Source: Desulfuromonadaceae bacterium
GTDB lineage: Bacteria; Desulfobacterota; Desulfuromonadia; Desulfuromonadales; SZUA-540
Direction of reading: 5' to 3'
NCBI GenBank assembly: GCA_003250235.1
Contig: QKGY01000435.1
Coordinates: 1 to 9,112 of the forward strand
Length of the DNA stretch: 9,112 nt
How positions within the stretch are numbered: position 1 is the first letter of the stretch; the number at the start of each line of letters is the position of its first letter. The translations under genes and the position numbers were made by a program. The notes beneath the pieces were generated by a model that was given only the letters and a program-made list of their open reading frames with translations, made no database searches and was not told the origin of the DNA. This document shows, one piece after another, positions 1-6,834 of the stretch.

Positions 1-173
1 TCCAGGTTATCCACCTTGGTGATATCCGCATAGGAGGTCTTCTTGGAGGCCAGGATCGTGCCCCCTTTGTACAGCAGCGTGATGATATGCGGGCTCTTTA
101 CCCCGCTATCCTCTGTCTGAACGTGGTAAACCTCACCCTTGTACTTGAAATTGTGATTAAAACCTACGACCAT
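1..173 (-). CDS. Conserved hypothetical protein, N-terminal 57 residues (runs off left edge)
   Basis: Only the first 57 residues are inside the window; the C-terminus lies beyond base 1. The ATG at 171-173 is preceded by a GAGGGG Shine-Dalgarno sequence seven bases upstream, which fixes the start. The visible part begins MVVGFNHNFKYKGEVYHVQT and continues through EDSGVKSPHIITLLYKGG and ASKKTSYADI. From memory, this pattern (HVQTEDSG, PHIIT, ASKKTSYAD) recurs in short uncharacterised proteins of deltaproteobacteria, including Geobacter and myxobacterial relatives. No signal peptide, membrane segment or catalytic motif is visible, and the alternating hydrophobic pattern suggests a beta-rich cytosolic fold. 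It lies 125 bases downstream of metH on the same strand and may have its own promoter. Function unknown. Confidence 0.8.
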   Translation of the reverse strand, partial: MVVGFNHNFKYKGEVYHVQTEDSGVKSPHIITLLYKGGTILASKKTSYADITKVDNL

Positions 174-298
174 GCCGACCCCTCAAAGCCTGGAAAAAAC
201 TCCCCTATTGTTAGCATAGTCCGCGAAATGGCGCAACAAGATTGACAACATTCCGCCTTAACACAGGCTCACTTTCCCGAACACACATCGAAACGGGA
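174..298 (-). promoter_or_regulatory. Intergenic region with a possible weak promoter for the downstream hypothetical gene
   Basis: This gap separates the metH stop from the next minus-strand start. Read on the minus strand it contains TTGCGC, a 17-base spacer, then TAACAA about 30 bases before the start codon. That is a weak match to sigma-70 elements. Another arrangement uses TTGTTG with TATGCT at 15-base spacing. I found no convincing terminator hairpin after metH: the best is a four-base GCCT/AGGC pairing without a T-run. The downstream gene could therefore be read from this promoter or by read-through from the metH operon. Confidence 0.25.
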
Positions 299-2707
299 TC
301 ACCCTTTGCGGCGAAACAGGGCCTTGATCTTATCCACCGCCTCCAGGGCATCGGCGGCATAGAGATCGGCTCCGATGCTATCCGCGTAATCCTGGCTGAC
401 CACGGCGCCTCCGACCAGGGTAAAAACCTGCACGCCGGCGTCGCGAAGCTGCCGGATCGTCACGTCCATCTGGTTCAGGGTCGTGGTCATCAGGGCCGAC
501 AACCCGACCGCATCGACCTGATGGCGGGTGGCCTGTTCGACGATACGGGCAGCCGGCACGTTCTTGCCGAGATCGATGACTTCGAAGCCATGGTTCTCAA
601 GCAGGGTACAGACGATGTTCTTGCCGATATCGTGGATGTCCCCCTCGACCGTCGCCATAAGGATGCGCCCCAGGCTTTCCGCGGGCTTGCCCTTCATCTC
701 TTCCTTGAGGCGGGCAAAAGCGGCATGCATGGTCTCGGCGGAAAGCATCACCTGAGGCAGAAAAATCTGATTCTTTCCGAACCGGCGGCCGACTTCTTCG
801 AGCCCCGGCAGCAGGCCCTCATTGCTTACGGTGAGAGGCTCAAGCCCTTGGGCCAGGGCTTCTTCGACCAGCAGGAGAATCCCTTCATGATCCCCTTCGA
901 TTACGGCAGCGGACAGGCGCTCCCGAATGCCGACCGTTTTCCCTTCGCCCATGGGCGCTGACGGCGGCGGCGCAACAAGCCCTCCGTAAACATCGATATA
1001 GGCGGCCGCCCTCTGATCTTTGCCCAACAGCACCATCGACGCCCGAAAGGCATCCATCATGCGCTCGTCTTTGGGATTGATGATCGCCGCGGCGAGTCCC
1101 GCTTCCAGAGCCATGGCGAAGAAAGCCGAGGAGAGAACCGGCCTGTTCGGCAACCCGAAGGAGATATTGCTGACCCCCAGCACCGTGCCCAGACCGAGCT
1201 CTGACTTCACCAGGCGCAGGGCATGGATGGTTTCCATGGCCCGTTTCTGTTCCGCCGACACGGTCAGGGTGAGACAGTCGATCAGCACATCCTCCTTGGG
1301 GAGCCCAGCGGCTTGCGCCGCTTTCAGGATCTTACCCGCGACAGCCAGCCGTCCCGAGGCCGTCTCCGGGATACCTGTCTCGTCGAGGGCCAGGCCGATC
1401 ACGGCAGCGCCGTATTTTTTGGCCAGAGGCAAAATGGCGGCAAGGCTCTTGTCCTCTCCGGAAACGGAGTTGATGAGCACCTTGCCGTCTGCGGCCTTCA
1501 GCCCTTTTTCCAGGGCGACAGGATCGGAGGAATCGAGCACCAGGGGGGCACTCGCCACGCCGGTGACGGCATAGACGGCCCTCTCAAGAGACGCGGGCTC
1601 ATCCACCCCCGGAGCACCGCAGTTGACATCGAGCAGAGAAGCGCCTGCCGATACCTGTTCCTGGGCTTCGCGACGGATATAGGCGGTTTTCCCCTCCCGG
1701 AGCTCGGCCGTGTACATTTTTTTTCCGGTCGGATTGATCCGCTCGCCGATAACGGCACAGGGCGCATCGCCGCCCAGGGGAACAACGGCGCTGCGGCTGG
1801 AGAGAAACCCCCTACGCGGCGGCGGATTCCAGCTCATGGGACGCCCTTCGAGCGCCCGGCTCATGGCCCGGATATGCGCCGGAGTGGTGCCGCAGCAACC
1901 GCCGATGATGCGAACGCCCAGCGCCAGCAGGCGATCGTGATACGAAGTCATCTCCTCGGGGGTGCCGGGAAACACGGTCACGCCGTTTCGCAGCTCCGGA
2001 AGACCGGCGTTGGCCTGCGAGATGAGTGGCAGCGACGTCACCGCTCGCATCTTTTCGAGAATGGCATAGATGCCGTCGATTCCGAGTCCACAATTGGAAC
2101 CCACCACGTCGGCGCCCAGGGCATCGAGGGTGACGGCCGCCGCCTCCGGCGGGGTGCCGAGAACGCTGCGTCCCCCATCGTCAAAGGTCATCTGCGCGAC
2201 GACCGGCAGGCGGGAAAACTCGCGGGAAGCCACCACGGCAGCCCTCAACTCGCGGATATCGAGAAAGGTTTCCATGGTGATCAGATCGGCACCGGCTGCG
2301 GCAAAGGCTTTGACCTGTGCAGCAAACACCTCGACCATCTCGTCGAATCCGGCTTCGCCCACCGGGACCAGAAAACGCCCTGTCGGACCGATGGACCCGG
2401 CGACAAACCGCTCATTGCCGGCGGCCCTGCGGGCCAATTCCACTCCCCGTGCGTTGATCTCGTAGGTTTGCCCTTCCAGCCCATAATGGCCGAGCTTGAG
2501 GGCACTGCCCCCGAAGGTGTTGGTGACGATGATATCCGCTCCGGCCTCCACGTATTCCCGGTGAATGCCTTCGACCACGTCGGGGGCATCCAGGTTCATG
2601 GCCTCGGGAGAGCCGCCGGGCGGCAAGCCGCGCTCCTGCAGCATCGTCCCCATGGCCCCGTCGAGAATCAGGACCCTTTCGGATAGAGTTCGGAGAAAAT
2701 CAGGCAT
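299..2707 (-). CDS. metH: Cobalamin-dependent methionine synthase, short form without reactivation domain
   Basis: Transfers the methyl group of methyltetrahydrofolate to homocysteine through cobalamin, making methionine in the cytosol. Domains in order over 802 residues are: homocysteine-binding barrel (about 10-290) with zinc ligands C206 and the C271-C272 pair in GGCCGTTPAHI; pterin-binding barrel (about 317-575) starting at GERINPTGKK; B12 cap helices (about 595-675); and a Rossmann B12-binding domain (about 680-800) with the base-off motif D690-x-H692-x-x-G695 in GDIHDIGKN, then GLSALMTTT and VGGAVVS. E. coli MetH is about 1,230 residues because it has an extra C-terminal AdoMet/flavodoxin-binding reactivation domain; here the protein ends with the B12 domain. 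The ATG at 2705-2707 has a GGGGGGAGGG Shine-Dalgarno and overlaps the preceding stop (TGATG), suggesting coupled translation. The zinc and cobalamin residues all look intact. Confidence 0.95.
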   Translation of the reverse strand: MPDFLRTLSERVLILDGAMGTMLQERGLPPGGSPEAMNLDAPDVVEGIHREYVEAGADIIVTNTFGGSALKLGHYGLEGQTYEINARGVELARRAAGNERFVAGSIGPTGRFLVPVGEAGFDEMVEVFAAQVKAFAAAGADLITMETFLDIRELRAAVVASREFSRLPVVAQMTFDDGGRSVLGTPPEAAAVTLDALGADVVGSNCGLGIDGIYAILEKMRAVTSLPLISQANAGLPELRNGVTVFPGTPEEMTSYHDRLLALGVRIIGGCCGTTPAHIRAMSRALEGRPMSWNPPPRRGFLSSRSAVVPLGGDAPCAVIGERINPTGKKMYTAELREGKTAYIRREAQEQVSAGASLLDVNCGAPGVDEPASLERAVYAVTGVASAPLVLDSSDPVALEKGLKAADGKVLINSVSGEDKSLAAILPLAKKYGAAVIGLALDETGIPETASGRLAVAGKILKAAQAAGLPKEDVLIDCLTLTVSAEQKRAMETIHALRLVKSELGLGTVLGVSNISFGLPNRPVLSSAFFAMALEAGLAAAIINPKDERMMDAFRASMVLLGKDQRAAAYIDVYGGLVAPPPSAPMGEGKTVGIRERLSAAVIEGDHEGILLLVEEALAQGLEPLTVSNEGLLPGLEEVGRRFGKNQIFLPQVMLSAETMHAAFARLKEEMKGKPAESLGRILMATVEGDIHDIGKNIVCTLLENHGFEVIDLGKNVPAARIVEQATRHQVDAVGLSALMTTTLNQMDVTIRQLRDAGVQVFTLVGGAVVSQDYADSIGADLYAADALEAVDKIKALFRRKG

Positions 2708-3321
2708 CAGTCCCTCCCCCCTGGGGTTGTGGTCATGTCGGTTACCGGCGGCTCCTCGGGAGACGGCTCGCGGCTGTAGCTGAAATCGGCCGTAACGGGA
2801 TCGGCAATGCCGACATGCCCTTTGATGCTCTCCCGTTTTTCCCCCTCCACCAGAATCTGAACCTGCCGGATATAGGGGAAATTGGCGGCCAGGGTATCAA
2901 CCAACCCATAGACCGTCATCAGCTCGGAAAGGCTTCCGCCCGGATGGGAGGAAATCAGATCGCGGCTGAAATCCAGGGTGGCCAGAGCGCCGTCGACATG
3001 GATCGACCGCAAAACGGTTTGGGACGGCAGGATGGGAAGCGACGGCGTCTGAGGTCCCTGGATGAGCGCCTGAACCGTCTGACGCAGACAGGTCTCTTCC
3101 TCCGGGCAATCGTCGATGTCGCGGGTTTCCGGGACCAGAAAATTCCCCTCGGAAGAAGCGAAATACAGGATGACTTCACGTTGGACCTTGGGTTCTTCCG
3201 GAGTAACGACCTGAACCGCCACGGGAGCTCGGTTGGCAGTCATATATCGGCGGCCGATCAATACGCCGAACACGACCAGCGCCAGAATGATCAGAATCCA
3301 CAACAGGCGGTTTAGTTTCAT
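2707..3321 (-). CDS. Membrane-anchored GerMN-domain protein
   Basis: A 204-residue protein with a short basic N-terminus (MKLNRL), one membrane helix at about residues 6-23 and an extracytoplasmic domain. The GerMN domain covers roughly residues 48-175. It has an initial strand VILYFASSEG, the LIQGP segment, LRSIHVDGALATLDFS, GGSLSE and a closing IKGHVGI element. GerMN was first described in the Bacillus germination/sporulation protein GerM and occurs widely in non-sporulating bacteria; its role there is unclear, with envelope or peptidoglycan links proposed. I chose the ATG at 3319-3321 because AAGGGAG lies nine bases upstream; an in-frame TTG nine bases earlier would sit directly against that ribosome site. 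It lies 42 bases after murI and overlaps metH by one base. The MurI neighbour fits a cell-wall role, but that is inference. Confidence 0.85.
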   Translation of the reverse strand: MKLNRLLWILIILALVVFGVLIGRRYMTANRAPVAVQVVTPEEPKVQREVILYFASSEGNFLVPETRDIDDCPEEETCLRQTVQALIQGPQTPSLPILPSQTVLRSIHVDGALATLDFSRDLISSHPGGSLSELMTVYGLVDTLAANFPYIRQVQILVEGEKRESIKGHVGIADPVTADFSYSREPSPEEPPVTDMTTTPGGRD

Positions 3322-3363
3322 AGACGGCAACTCCCTTGAATTCCTGGTTCTGTCCCCGAAAAC

Positions 3364-4167
3364 TCAGATCCAGTCCAGCTCGACCTGCTCCACCCCTTGC
3401 AGGATGGACCCGAGAAATGCGCCTCCGACCTTTTCAAAGCGTGTCGGGACATCGGTGACAAAAAAAGCCCTCTTCCCCGAGGGCTCGGTCCGCTGCAAGC
3501 CAGAAGACTTCAGGGTTGCAGCCACCATACGAGCGGTCTCTTCGGCCGAATCGATCAGGCGGACAGACTCTCCCACCACGGTGCGGATCGTATTTTTGAG
3601 AAGGGGGTAATGGGTGCATCCCAGCACCAGTGCATCGATTTCGTGACTTTTGAGCGGCGACAGATATTCCTCCGCCGTCAGACGTGCCACGGGATGATCG
3701 GCCCACCCCTCCTCGGCCAGGGGGACGAAAAGGGGGCAGGGACGGCTGAACACCTCGATATCCGGATTGAAGCGATGAATTGCTGCCGTATAGGCGGCGC
3801 TCTTGACCGTTCCTTCCGTGCCGATGACGCCGACCCGGCCGATACAGGTTTCGGCCGCGGCTTTGCGGGCACCCGGCTCAATAACCCCAATAACGGGCAA
3901 GCTGAATCGTTCCGCCAGCGCAGGAAGCGCTACCGACGAAGCGGTGTTGCAGGCGACAACAATCATCTTTACCCGATGCCGGACCAGGAAAGCGGCTGCC
4001 TCCAGGGCATAGCGCACAACAGTCTGGGGGCTTTTCGTTCCGTAAGGGACCCGGGCCGTATCCCCCAGATAGACAATATCTTCCTCCGGAAGTTGGCGGA
4101 TAATCTCTTTGAGAACCGTCAGACCGCCAACCCCCGAGTCAAAAACACCTATGGCACGTTCGGACAA
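3364..4167 (-). CDS. murI: Glutamate racemase
   Basis: Cofactor-independent racemase that makes D-glutamate for peptidoglycan precursors in the cytosol. The 267 residues match the usual family length. Visible active-site motifs are FDSGVGG at residues 9-15 (D10, S11), the first catalytic cysteine C73 in VACNTASS, and the second, C184, in LGCTHYP with H186. GDTARVPYG at 35-43 is also typical. Translation appears to start at TTG (4165-4167): AAAGGA lies seven bases upstream, and the nearby ATG overlapping that ribosome site is in another frame. It is the first gene of the murI, GerMN, metH run and follows a recognisable promoter. No residue expected of a working enzyme is missing. Confidence 0.95.
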   Translation of the reverse strand: MSERAIGVFDSGVGGLTVLKEIIRQLPEEDIVYLGDTARVPYGTKSPQTVVRYALEAAAFLVRHRVKMIVVACNTASSVALPALAERFSLPVIGVIEPGARKAAAETCIGRVGVIGTEGTVKSAAYTAAIHRFNPDIEVFSRPCPLFVPLAEEGWADHPVARLTAEEYLSPLKSHEIDALVLGCTHYPLLKNTIRTVVGESVRLIDSAEETARMVAATLKSSGLQRTEPSGKRAFFVTDVPTRFEKVGGAFLGSILQGVEQVELDWI

Positions 4168-4186
4168 AAAGACATCCTTTCTCTGC

Positions 4187-4202
4187 AGGCGGCAAACCGC
4201 CT
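4187..4202 (-). other. Small perfect hairpin in the murI leader
   Basis: AGGCGG, a four-base loop CAAA, and CCGCCT form a perfect six-base-pair stem. In the predicted murI transcript it begins about seven bases after the expected start site and ends about seven bases before the AAAGGA ribosome site. No T-run follows, so it is not a terminator in this direction. It may stabilise the 5' end or tune translation, or be incidental. Confidence 0.4.
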
Positions 4203-4215
4203 AAATAAGCACGAC

Positions 4216-4244
4216 ATCGTAGAAAAACTCCCCCTGAAAGTCAA
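4216..4244 (-). promoter_or_regulatory. Sigma-70-type promoter for the murI operon
   Basis: On the minus strand TTGACT (4239-4244) and TACGAT (4216-4221) are separated by 17 bases. This matches the -35 consensus at five of six positions and the -10 at four of six. Transcription would begin near 4209, giving a leader of about 40 bases before the murI TTG start. No other promoter is evident before the GerMN gene or metH, which fits a single operon. Confidence 0.6.
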
Positions 4245-4263
4245 GAAAAACACCCTTTTCCCT

Positions 4264-4292
4264 TTGCTTCCCTCAAAAAAAACTGTTATGGT
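4264..4292 (+). promoter_or_regulatory. Possible promoter for the plus-strand small-gene cluster
   Basis: TTGCTT (4264-4269) and TATGGT (4287-4292) are spaced by 17 bases containing a run of eight A residues. The -10 matches the sigma-70 consensus at four of six positions and the -35 is poor. It is divergent from the murI promoter, and the -35 elements are about 20 bases apart. It would give a leader of about 55 bases before the ATG at 4354. This is the best candidate in the region but is weak. Confidence 0.35.
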
Positions 4293-4353
4293 AAACAATC
4301 GTATCGTGTCTGTTTTTTTCATCGATCCTGCCCCGTACGAGGAGAACGGCTTC

Positions 4354-4686
4354 ATGGATTTTTCCAGCGTTGCTGAATTTTTCCAACACTTCCAAACCGA
4401 CCGTGTCATTGAATTCCTCAATGAGATGAATGTCGGACAACTTATCTACAATCCCATCTTCCTGGGAACCATGGGTGTCCTGGCCGTCATCGCCCTGATC
4501 ATGCGATGGCGAATGCTTCTTGTTACCCTGTTCAGCGTTGTCGGCTTCGCAGGGCTCATCTCCTACACGCTGGAGCGAGGAACCAATATCAGCAGTCCCA
4601 ATGACCCCACCCTGCTGATCTTTGTCGTGGGTGGCGCCGTGTTGGTTATGGCGGCTATCTATTTCCTGTTCATCAAAAACGACTGA
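4354..4686 (+). CDS. Small three-helix membrane protein of unknown function
   Basis: A 110-residue protein starting at the ATG preceded by GAGGAG with good spacing. A longer frame reaching back to 3397 is only the antisense of murI and is not used. The first 30 residues are amphipathic and acidic (DFSSVAEFFQ, FLNEMNVGQL). They are followed by three hydrophobic segments at about 36-50, 53-71 and 86-107, with the basic RWR between the first two. The segment TLERGTNISSPNDPT between the second and third helices is probably a short loop outside the membrane. There is no signal peptidase site or cofactor motif. It is the first gene of a run with the diheme protein 48 bases downstream, so membrane redox association is possible. 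I do not recognise a named family. Confidence 0.8.
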   Translation: MDFSSVAEFFQHFQTDRVIEFLNEMNVGQLIYNPIFLGTMGVLAVIALIMRWRMLLVTLFSVVGFAGLISYTLERGTNISSPNDPTLLIFVVGGAVLVMAAIYFLFIKND

Positions 4687-4734
4687 TCGCTTCGTGACAC
4701 CCCGACACCAACCCCATAAAAGAGAGACTTCACT

Positions 4735-4995
4735 TTGAAAAAACGCGATATTGCCCTGATTCTGGGGGCCATTGCCATCCTTGCCGTTCTGTGGGCCGCA
4801 CCCGAGGAATCCACCAAAAAAGTCCCTTACGACGACACCCACAGCAAATACTACGAGATTGCCCACAAAGACGGAAAAAAAGCCGCTGAAAAATTCTGCG
4901 AAGAATGTCACAACGCCAACGGCGTTCCGTTTCCAGAAGGCCATCCCCCTAAATTTCGTTGTTTGTTTTGCCACAAACTGGAACAGACCCACTGA
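4735..4995 (+). CDS. Tiny membrane-anchored protein with two CXXCH c-haem motifs
   Basis: An 86-residue protein. Residues 7-21 form an N-terminal signal or membrane anchor (IALILGAIAILAVLW) after the basic KKR. The rest is highly charged and ends with two canonical haem c attachment motifs, CEECH (C55, C58, H59) and CLFCH (C76, C79, H80). Haem would be attached outside the cytoplasmic membrane by the cytochrome c maturation system. H36, H44, H70 and H86 are possible distal ligands. No signal peptidase I site stands out, so a membrane-tethered periplasmic diheme domain is the simplest reading. The start is TTG at 4735-4737 after a purine-rich AAAGAGAGA. It sits between a small membrane protein and a metallopeptidase-like gene. 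A zinc-binding role for the CXXC pairs is a less likely alternative. Confidence 0.8.
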   Translation: MKKRDIALILGAIAILAVLWAAPEESTKKVPYDDTHSKYYEIAHKDGKKAAEKFCEECHNANGVPFPEGHPPKFRCLFCHKLEQTH

Positions 4996-5015
4996 CCAAG
5001 ACCGACGAGCGGCCC

Positions 5016-5633
5016 ATGGCATTGGTGCGTTCCGTTCCCATCCCGGCACTTGATATCACCAAGGACCTGGAGCCGCTTTGCCGGGATATCTGCCAGAAAC
5101 TGCCCGAGTTCTCCCACATCCATTCGGACCAGGTTCTTTTCTCGCTAAGCCGGTCCCGGGCCGAAGGGAGTCACGGCATCTACGCGCGCATTGCCCCCCT
5201 GCGATTTCACCAGGGACAGCGTGAAATCAGCCGTCGACGCGGCCGATACCTGGAAACGTTCTGCATGCCCCGGCTAACCCATGAGGGGCGGGACATCCTC
5301 TACCTTATCACCCTGATGATTCCGCGTTTTCTGCGTCTGAGCTTCGAGCAGAAACTCAGCACCCTCATTCACGAGCTGTATCATATCTCCGAGAGCTTCG
5401 ATGGTGACATCCGGCGTTTTCCGGGCCGAAACTTCGCCCACGGGCACTCCCGTTCGGCCTACAACCGAACCATTCGCACACTGATGCAACGTTATCTGTC
5501 TACAGAGCCCGCGGCAGAACTGCTGAATCCTCTGGTTATCACCGAGGCTGACTGGGCGAACGGCCGGATTCGGATCATTGGCAACCGGGTGCCGATTCCC
5601 AAAGCGAAACTTATCGCCCGTTCACGTCTCTGA
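5016..5633 (+). CDS. HELYH-motif metallopeptidase-like protein
   Basis: A 205-residue protein without signal peptide or membrane segment. It carries H119-E-L-Y-H123 within LSTLIHELYHIS, followed by FDGDIRRF and then AHGHSRSAYN. There H142 or H144 could be the third metal ligand. HExxH with a downstream histidine is the arrangement of zincin-type zinc peptidases, and the overall pattern resembles the small family annotated as putative phage metallopeptidases. Peptidase activity is not shown by sequence alone. The ATG at 5016 is 20 bases after the preceding stop with only a poor GACGAG ribosome site; an earlier in-frame TTG at 4959 would overlap the haem protein. Position and strand suggest cotranscription with the two upstream genes. 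It is rich in arginine, with RRRGR at about 73-77. Confidence 0.75.
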   Translation: MALVRSVPIPALDITKDLEPLCRDICQKLPEFSHIHSDQVLFSLSRSRAEGSHGIYARIAPLRFHQGQREISRRRGRYLETFCMPRLTHEGRDILYLITLMIPRFLRLSFEQKLSTLIHELYHISESFDGDIRRFPGRNFAHGHSRSAYNRTIRTLMQRYLSTEPAAELLNPLVITEADWANGRIRIIGNRVPIPKAKLIARSRL

Positions 5634-5650
5634 GTTTCCCCGAAAATAAA

Positions 5651-5675
5651 AAACACCGGGACCTGCCCGGTGTTT
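5651..5675. terminator. Perfect hairpin terminator between convergent genes
   Basis: AAACACCGGG, a five-base loop ACCTG and CCCGGTGTTT form a perfect ten-base-pair stem. On the minus strand it is followed by a T-rich run (the complement of the A-rich stretch at 5643-5651), so it is a good intrinsic terminator for the CbiM gene. On the plus strand it lies 17 bases after the metallopeptidase-like gene but has only a short T-run, so termination there is probably weaker. Confidence 0.85.
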
Positions 5676-5702
5676 GAAGTCATCGCCAAGACTGCGTACC
5701 GT

Positions 5703-6737
5703 TTATTCGCGCTCCGCGGCACCTTTCTTCAGAATCAGCGCCCCGGCAGCAGCGACGAACAGGGTCAACAGCCCGCCGACCAGTCCGGCAACGGAGGTGC
5801 CGGTATCCGTCTGCGGCCACAGGGTTCTCTCTGCCGCAGCCGCTTCCGCGCCATCACCCCGTTGTCGAAATCCGTAATCGGGCATCAGCGCAAGGCGTTG
5901 CTGCCACGCAGCCAGCTGCGCATTCAAACCGCCCCCTCCTTCTTCAACCTCGGCGATCCCGGCCCGTTCCAAAGACCATTCAAGACCATCCGGCTGTGCG
6001 GAAGCGAACCAGGAGAAGACCCCTCCCGTCAAAACCGCCACCACCCCCAACGTGACCAGCTTCCGGCGAAGAGACAGTGGCTTCGGAGCCTCCTGCCGGG
6101 CCGGCACCAGAACATCGGGGCGAACCTCTCCGACGAAACGGACCACAACCGCCGTCACCAGCCCTTCAACCAGGCCGATGGCCAGGTGAATGGGGAGCAT
6201 CAGAAGGGCAAAGGATCCGAAGCTCAGATCGGAGAGTCCTGAAGCGGTGGTTTCCAGCACGACGGCCAGCGCCCCGAGTTGCAATCCCACAACCGCGGCG
6301 ACTACCGTCACCAGGGTCATCCGTTTTGGATCACGGGACGAAGACGTTAAGGTACGGTAAATCAGGGGATAGACGATGAGACAGGGGAAGAAGCCGAGAT
6401 TGATGATATTGCTTCCCAGGGCCAGCAACCCGCCATCGGCAAAAAACAACGCCTGAACGGTGAGAACCGAGGCGATGACGAGAAAGGCGGCGTGAGGACC
6501 GAGCAGCACAGCCAGAAGCAGACCCCCGCCGAGATGTCCACTCGACCCCGTCCCAGGGATGGTGAAATTGATCATCTGCGCAGCAAAAACAAAAGCCCCC
6601 AGCACCCCCATAAGAGGGACCAGGTGATCGTCCATCCGCCGGCGGACCTGCCGGGAGCAATAGCCGATGGTCGCTGCAGCAGCCGCCCACAAGGTTCCCC
6701 CCACGGCAGGAGAAAGAAGGGCATCCGACATGTGCAT
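5703..6737 (-). CDS. cbiM: Cobalt/nickel ECF-transporter substrate component: CbiM fused to a CbiN-like PDGLE domain
   Basis: Integral membrane metal-uptake protein of 344 residues. Residues 1-205 are the CbiM/NikM core. It starts MHMSDALLSP, whose N-terminal Met-His is characteristic because the N-terminus and His2 help bind the metal. INFTIPGTG and SGHLGGG (H67) follow, then several hydrophobic helices. A basic linker leads to a second part (about 225-344): a helix at 226-240, the PDGLEWS motif at 249-255, a periplasmic stretch and a final helix at about 315-335. This is the PDGLE/CbiN-like module. I chose the ATG at 6735-6737 because AAGGAG lies seven bases upstream and the MHM terminus is required; a longer frame would add 12 residues and destroy that terminus. 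No cbiQ or cbiO lies beside it, and a terminator follows immediately. Whether the metal is cobalt or nickel cannot be told. Confidence 0.9.
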   Translation of the reverse strand: MHMSDALLSPAVGGTLWAAAAATIGYCSRQVRRRMDDHLVPLMGVLGAFVFAAQMINFTIPGTGSSGHLGGGLLLAVLLGPHAAFLVIASVLTVQALFFADGGLLALGSNIINLGFFPCLIVYPLIYRTLTSSSRDPKRMTLVTVVAAVVGLQLGALAVVLETTASGLSDLSFGSFALLMLPIHLAIGLVEGLVTAVVVRFVGEVRPDVLVPARQEAPKPLSLRRKLVTLGVVAVLTGGVFSWFASAQPDGLEWSLERAGIAEVEEGGGGLNAQLAAWQQRLALMPDYGFRQRGDGAEAAAAERTLWPQTDTGTSVAGLVGGLLTLFVAAAGALILKKGAAERE

Positions 6738-6773
6738 GAGAAAACTCCTTTCCCGGCAGAGCGCCAGCTCCAT

Positions 6774-6796
6774 AACACGAAATAAAAAATCGTGCT
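6774..6796 (-). repeat. Imperfect inverted repeat in the cbiM leader
   Basis: On the plus strand AACACGA (6774-6780) and TCGTGCT (6790-6796) face each other across nine A/T bases. In the minus-strand transcript this is a seven-pair hairpin with one G-U pair and a U-rich loop, about 37 bases before the start codon. It could be a leader hairpin or an operator half-site pair, and nothing more specific is recognisable. Confidence 0.3.
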
Positions 6797-6801
6797 ACCA
6801 G

Positions 6802-6834
6802 ATACCGTAGAACTATAGGCCTTCGACACGGTAT
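6802..6834. promoter_or_regulatory. Inverted repeat spanning the cbiM promoter, candidate operator
   Basis: ATACCGT (6802-6808) and ACGGTAT (6828-6834) are perfect complements separated by 19 bases. The repeat encloses the -10 element, and its outer arm touches the -35. A protein bound here would block RNA polymerase, which is what a metal-responsive repressor of an uptake gene should do. The arms do not match the E. coli NikR site (GTATGA, 16 bases, TCATAC), and I cannot assign a regulator. Confidence 0.35.

Noticed and set aside
174..298. Terminator directly after metH
   Set aside because: Only a four-base stem without a T-run could be drawn.
1223..2686. Long open frame of 487 codons on the plus strand opposite metH
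   Set aside because: It is the antisense shadow of a clearly recognisable methionine synthase in GC-rich DNA; its translation is low-complexity and matches no family.
3397..4353. Plus-strand N-terminal extension of the small membrane protein through murI
   Set aside because: The first 319 codons are antisense to murI; the ATG at 4354 has a good GAGGAG ribosome site and begins the plausible protein.
4273..5049. 258-codon minus-strand frame opposite the small-gene cluster
   Set aside because: It runs antisense to three plausible plus-strand genes and across the intergenic gaps, and its translation is repetitive in G, F and V without family resemblance.
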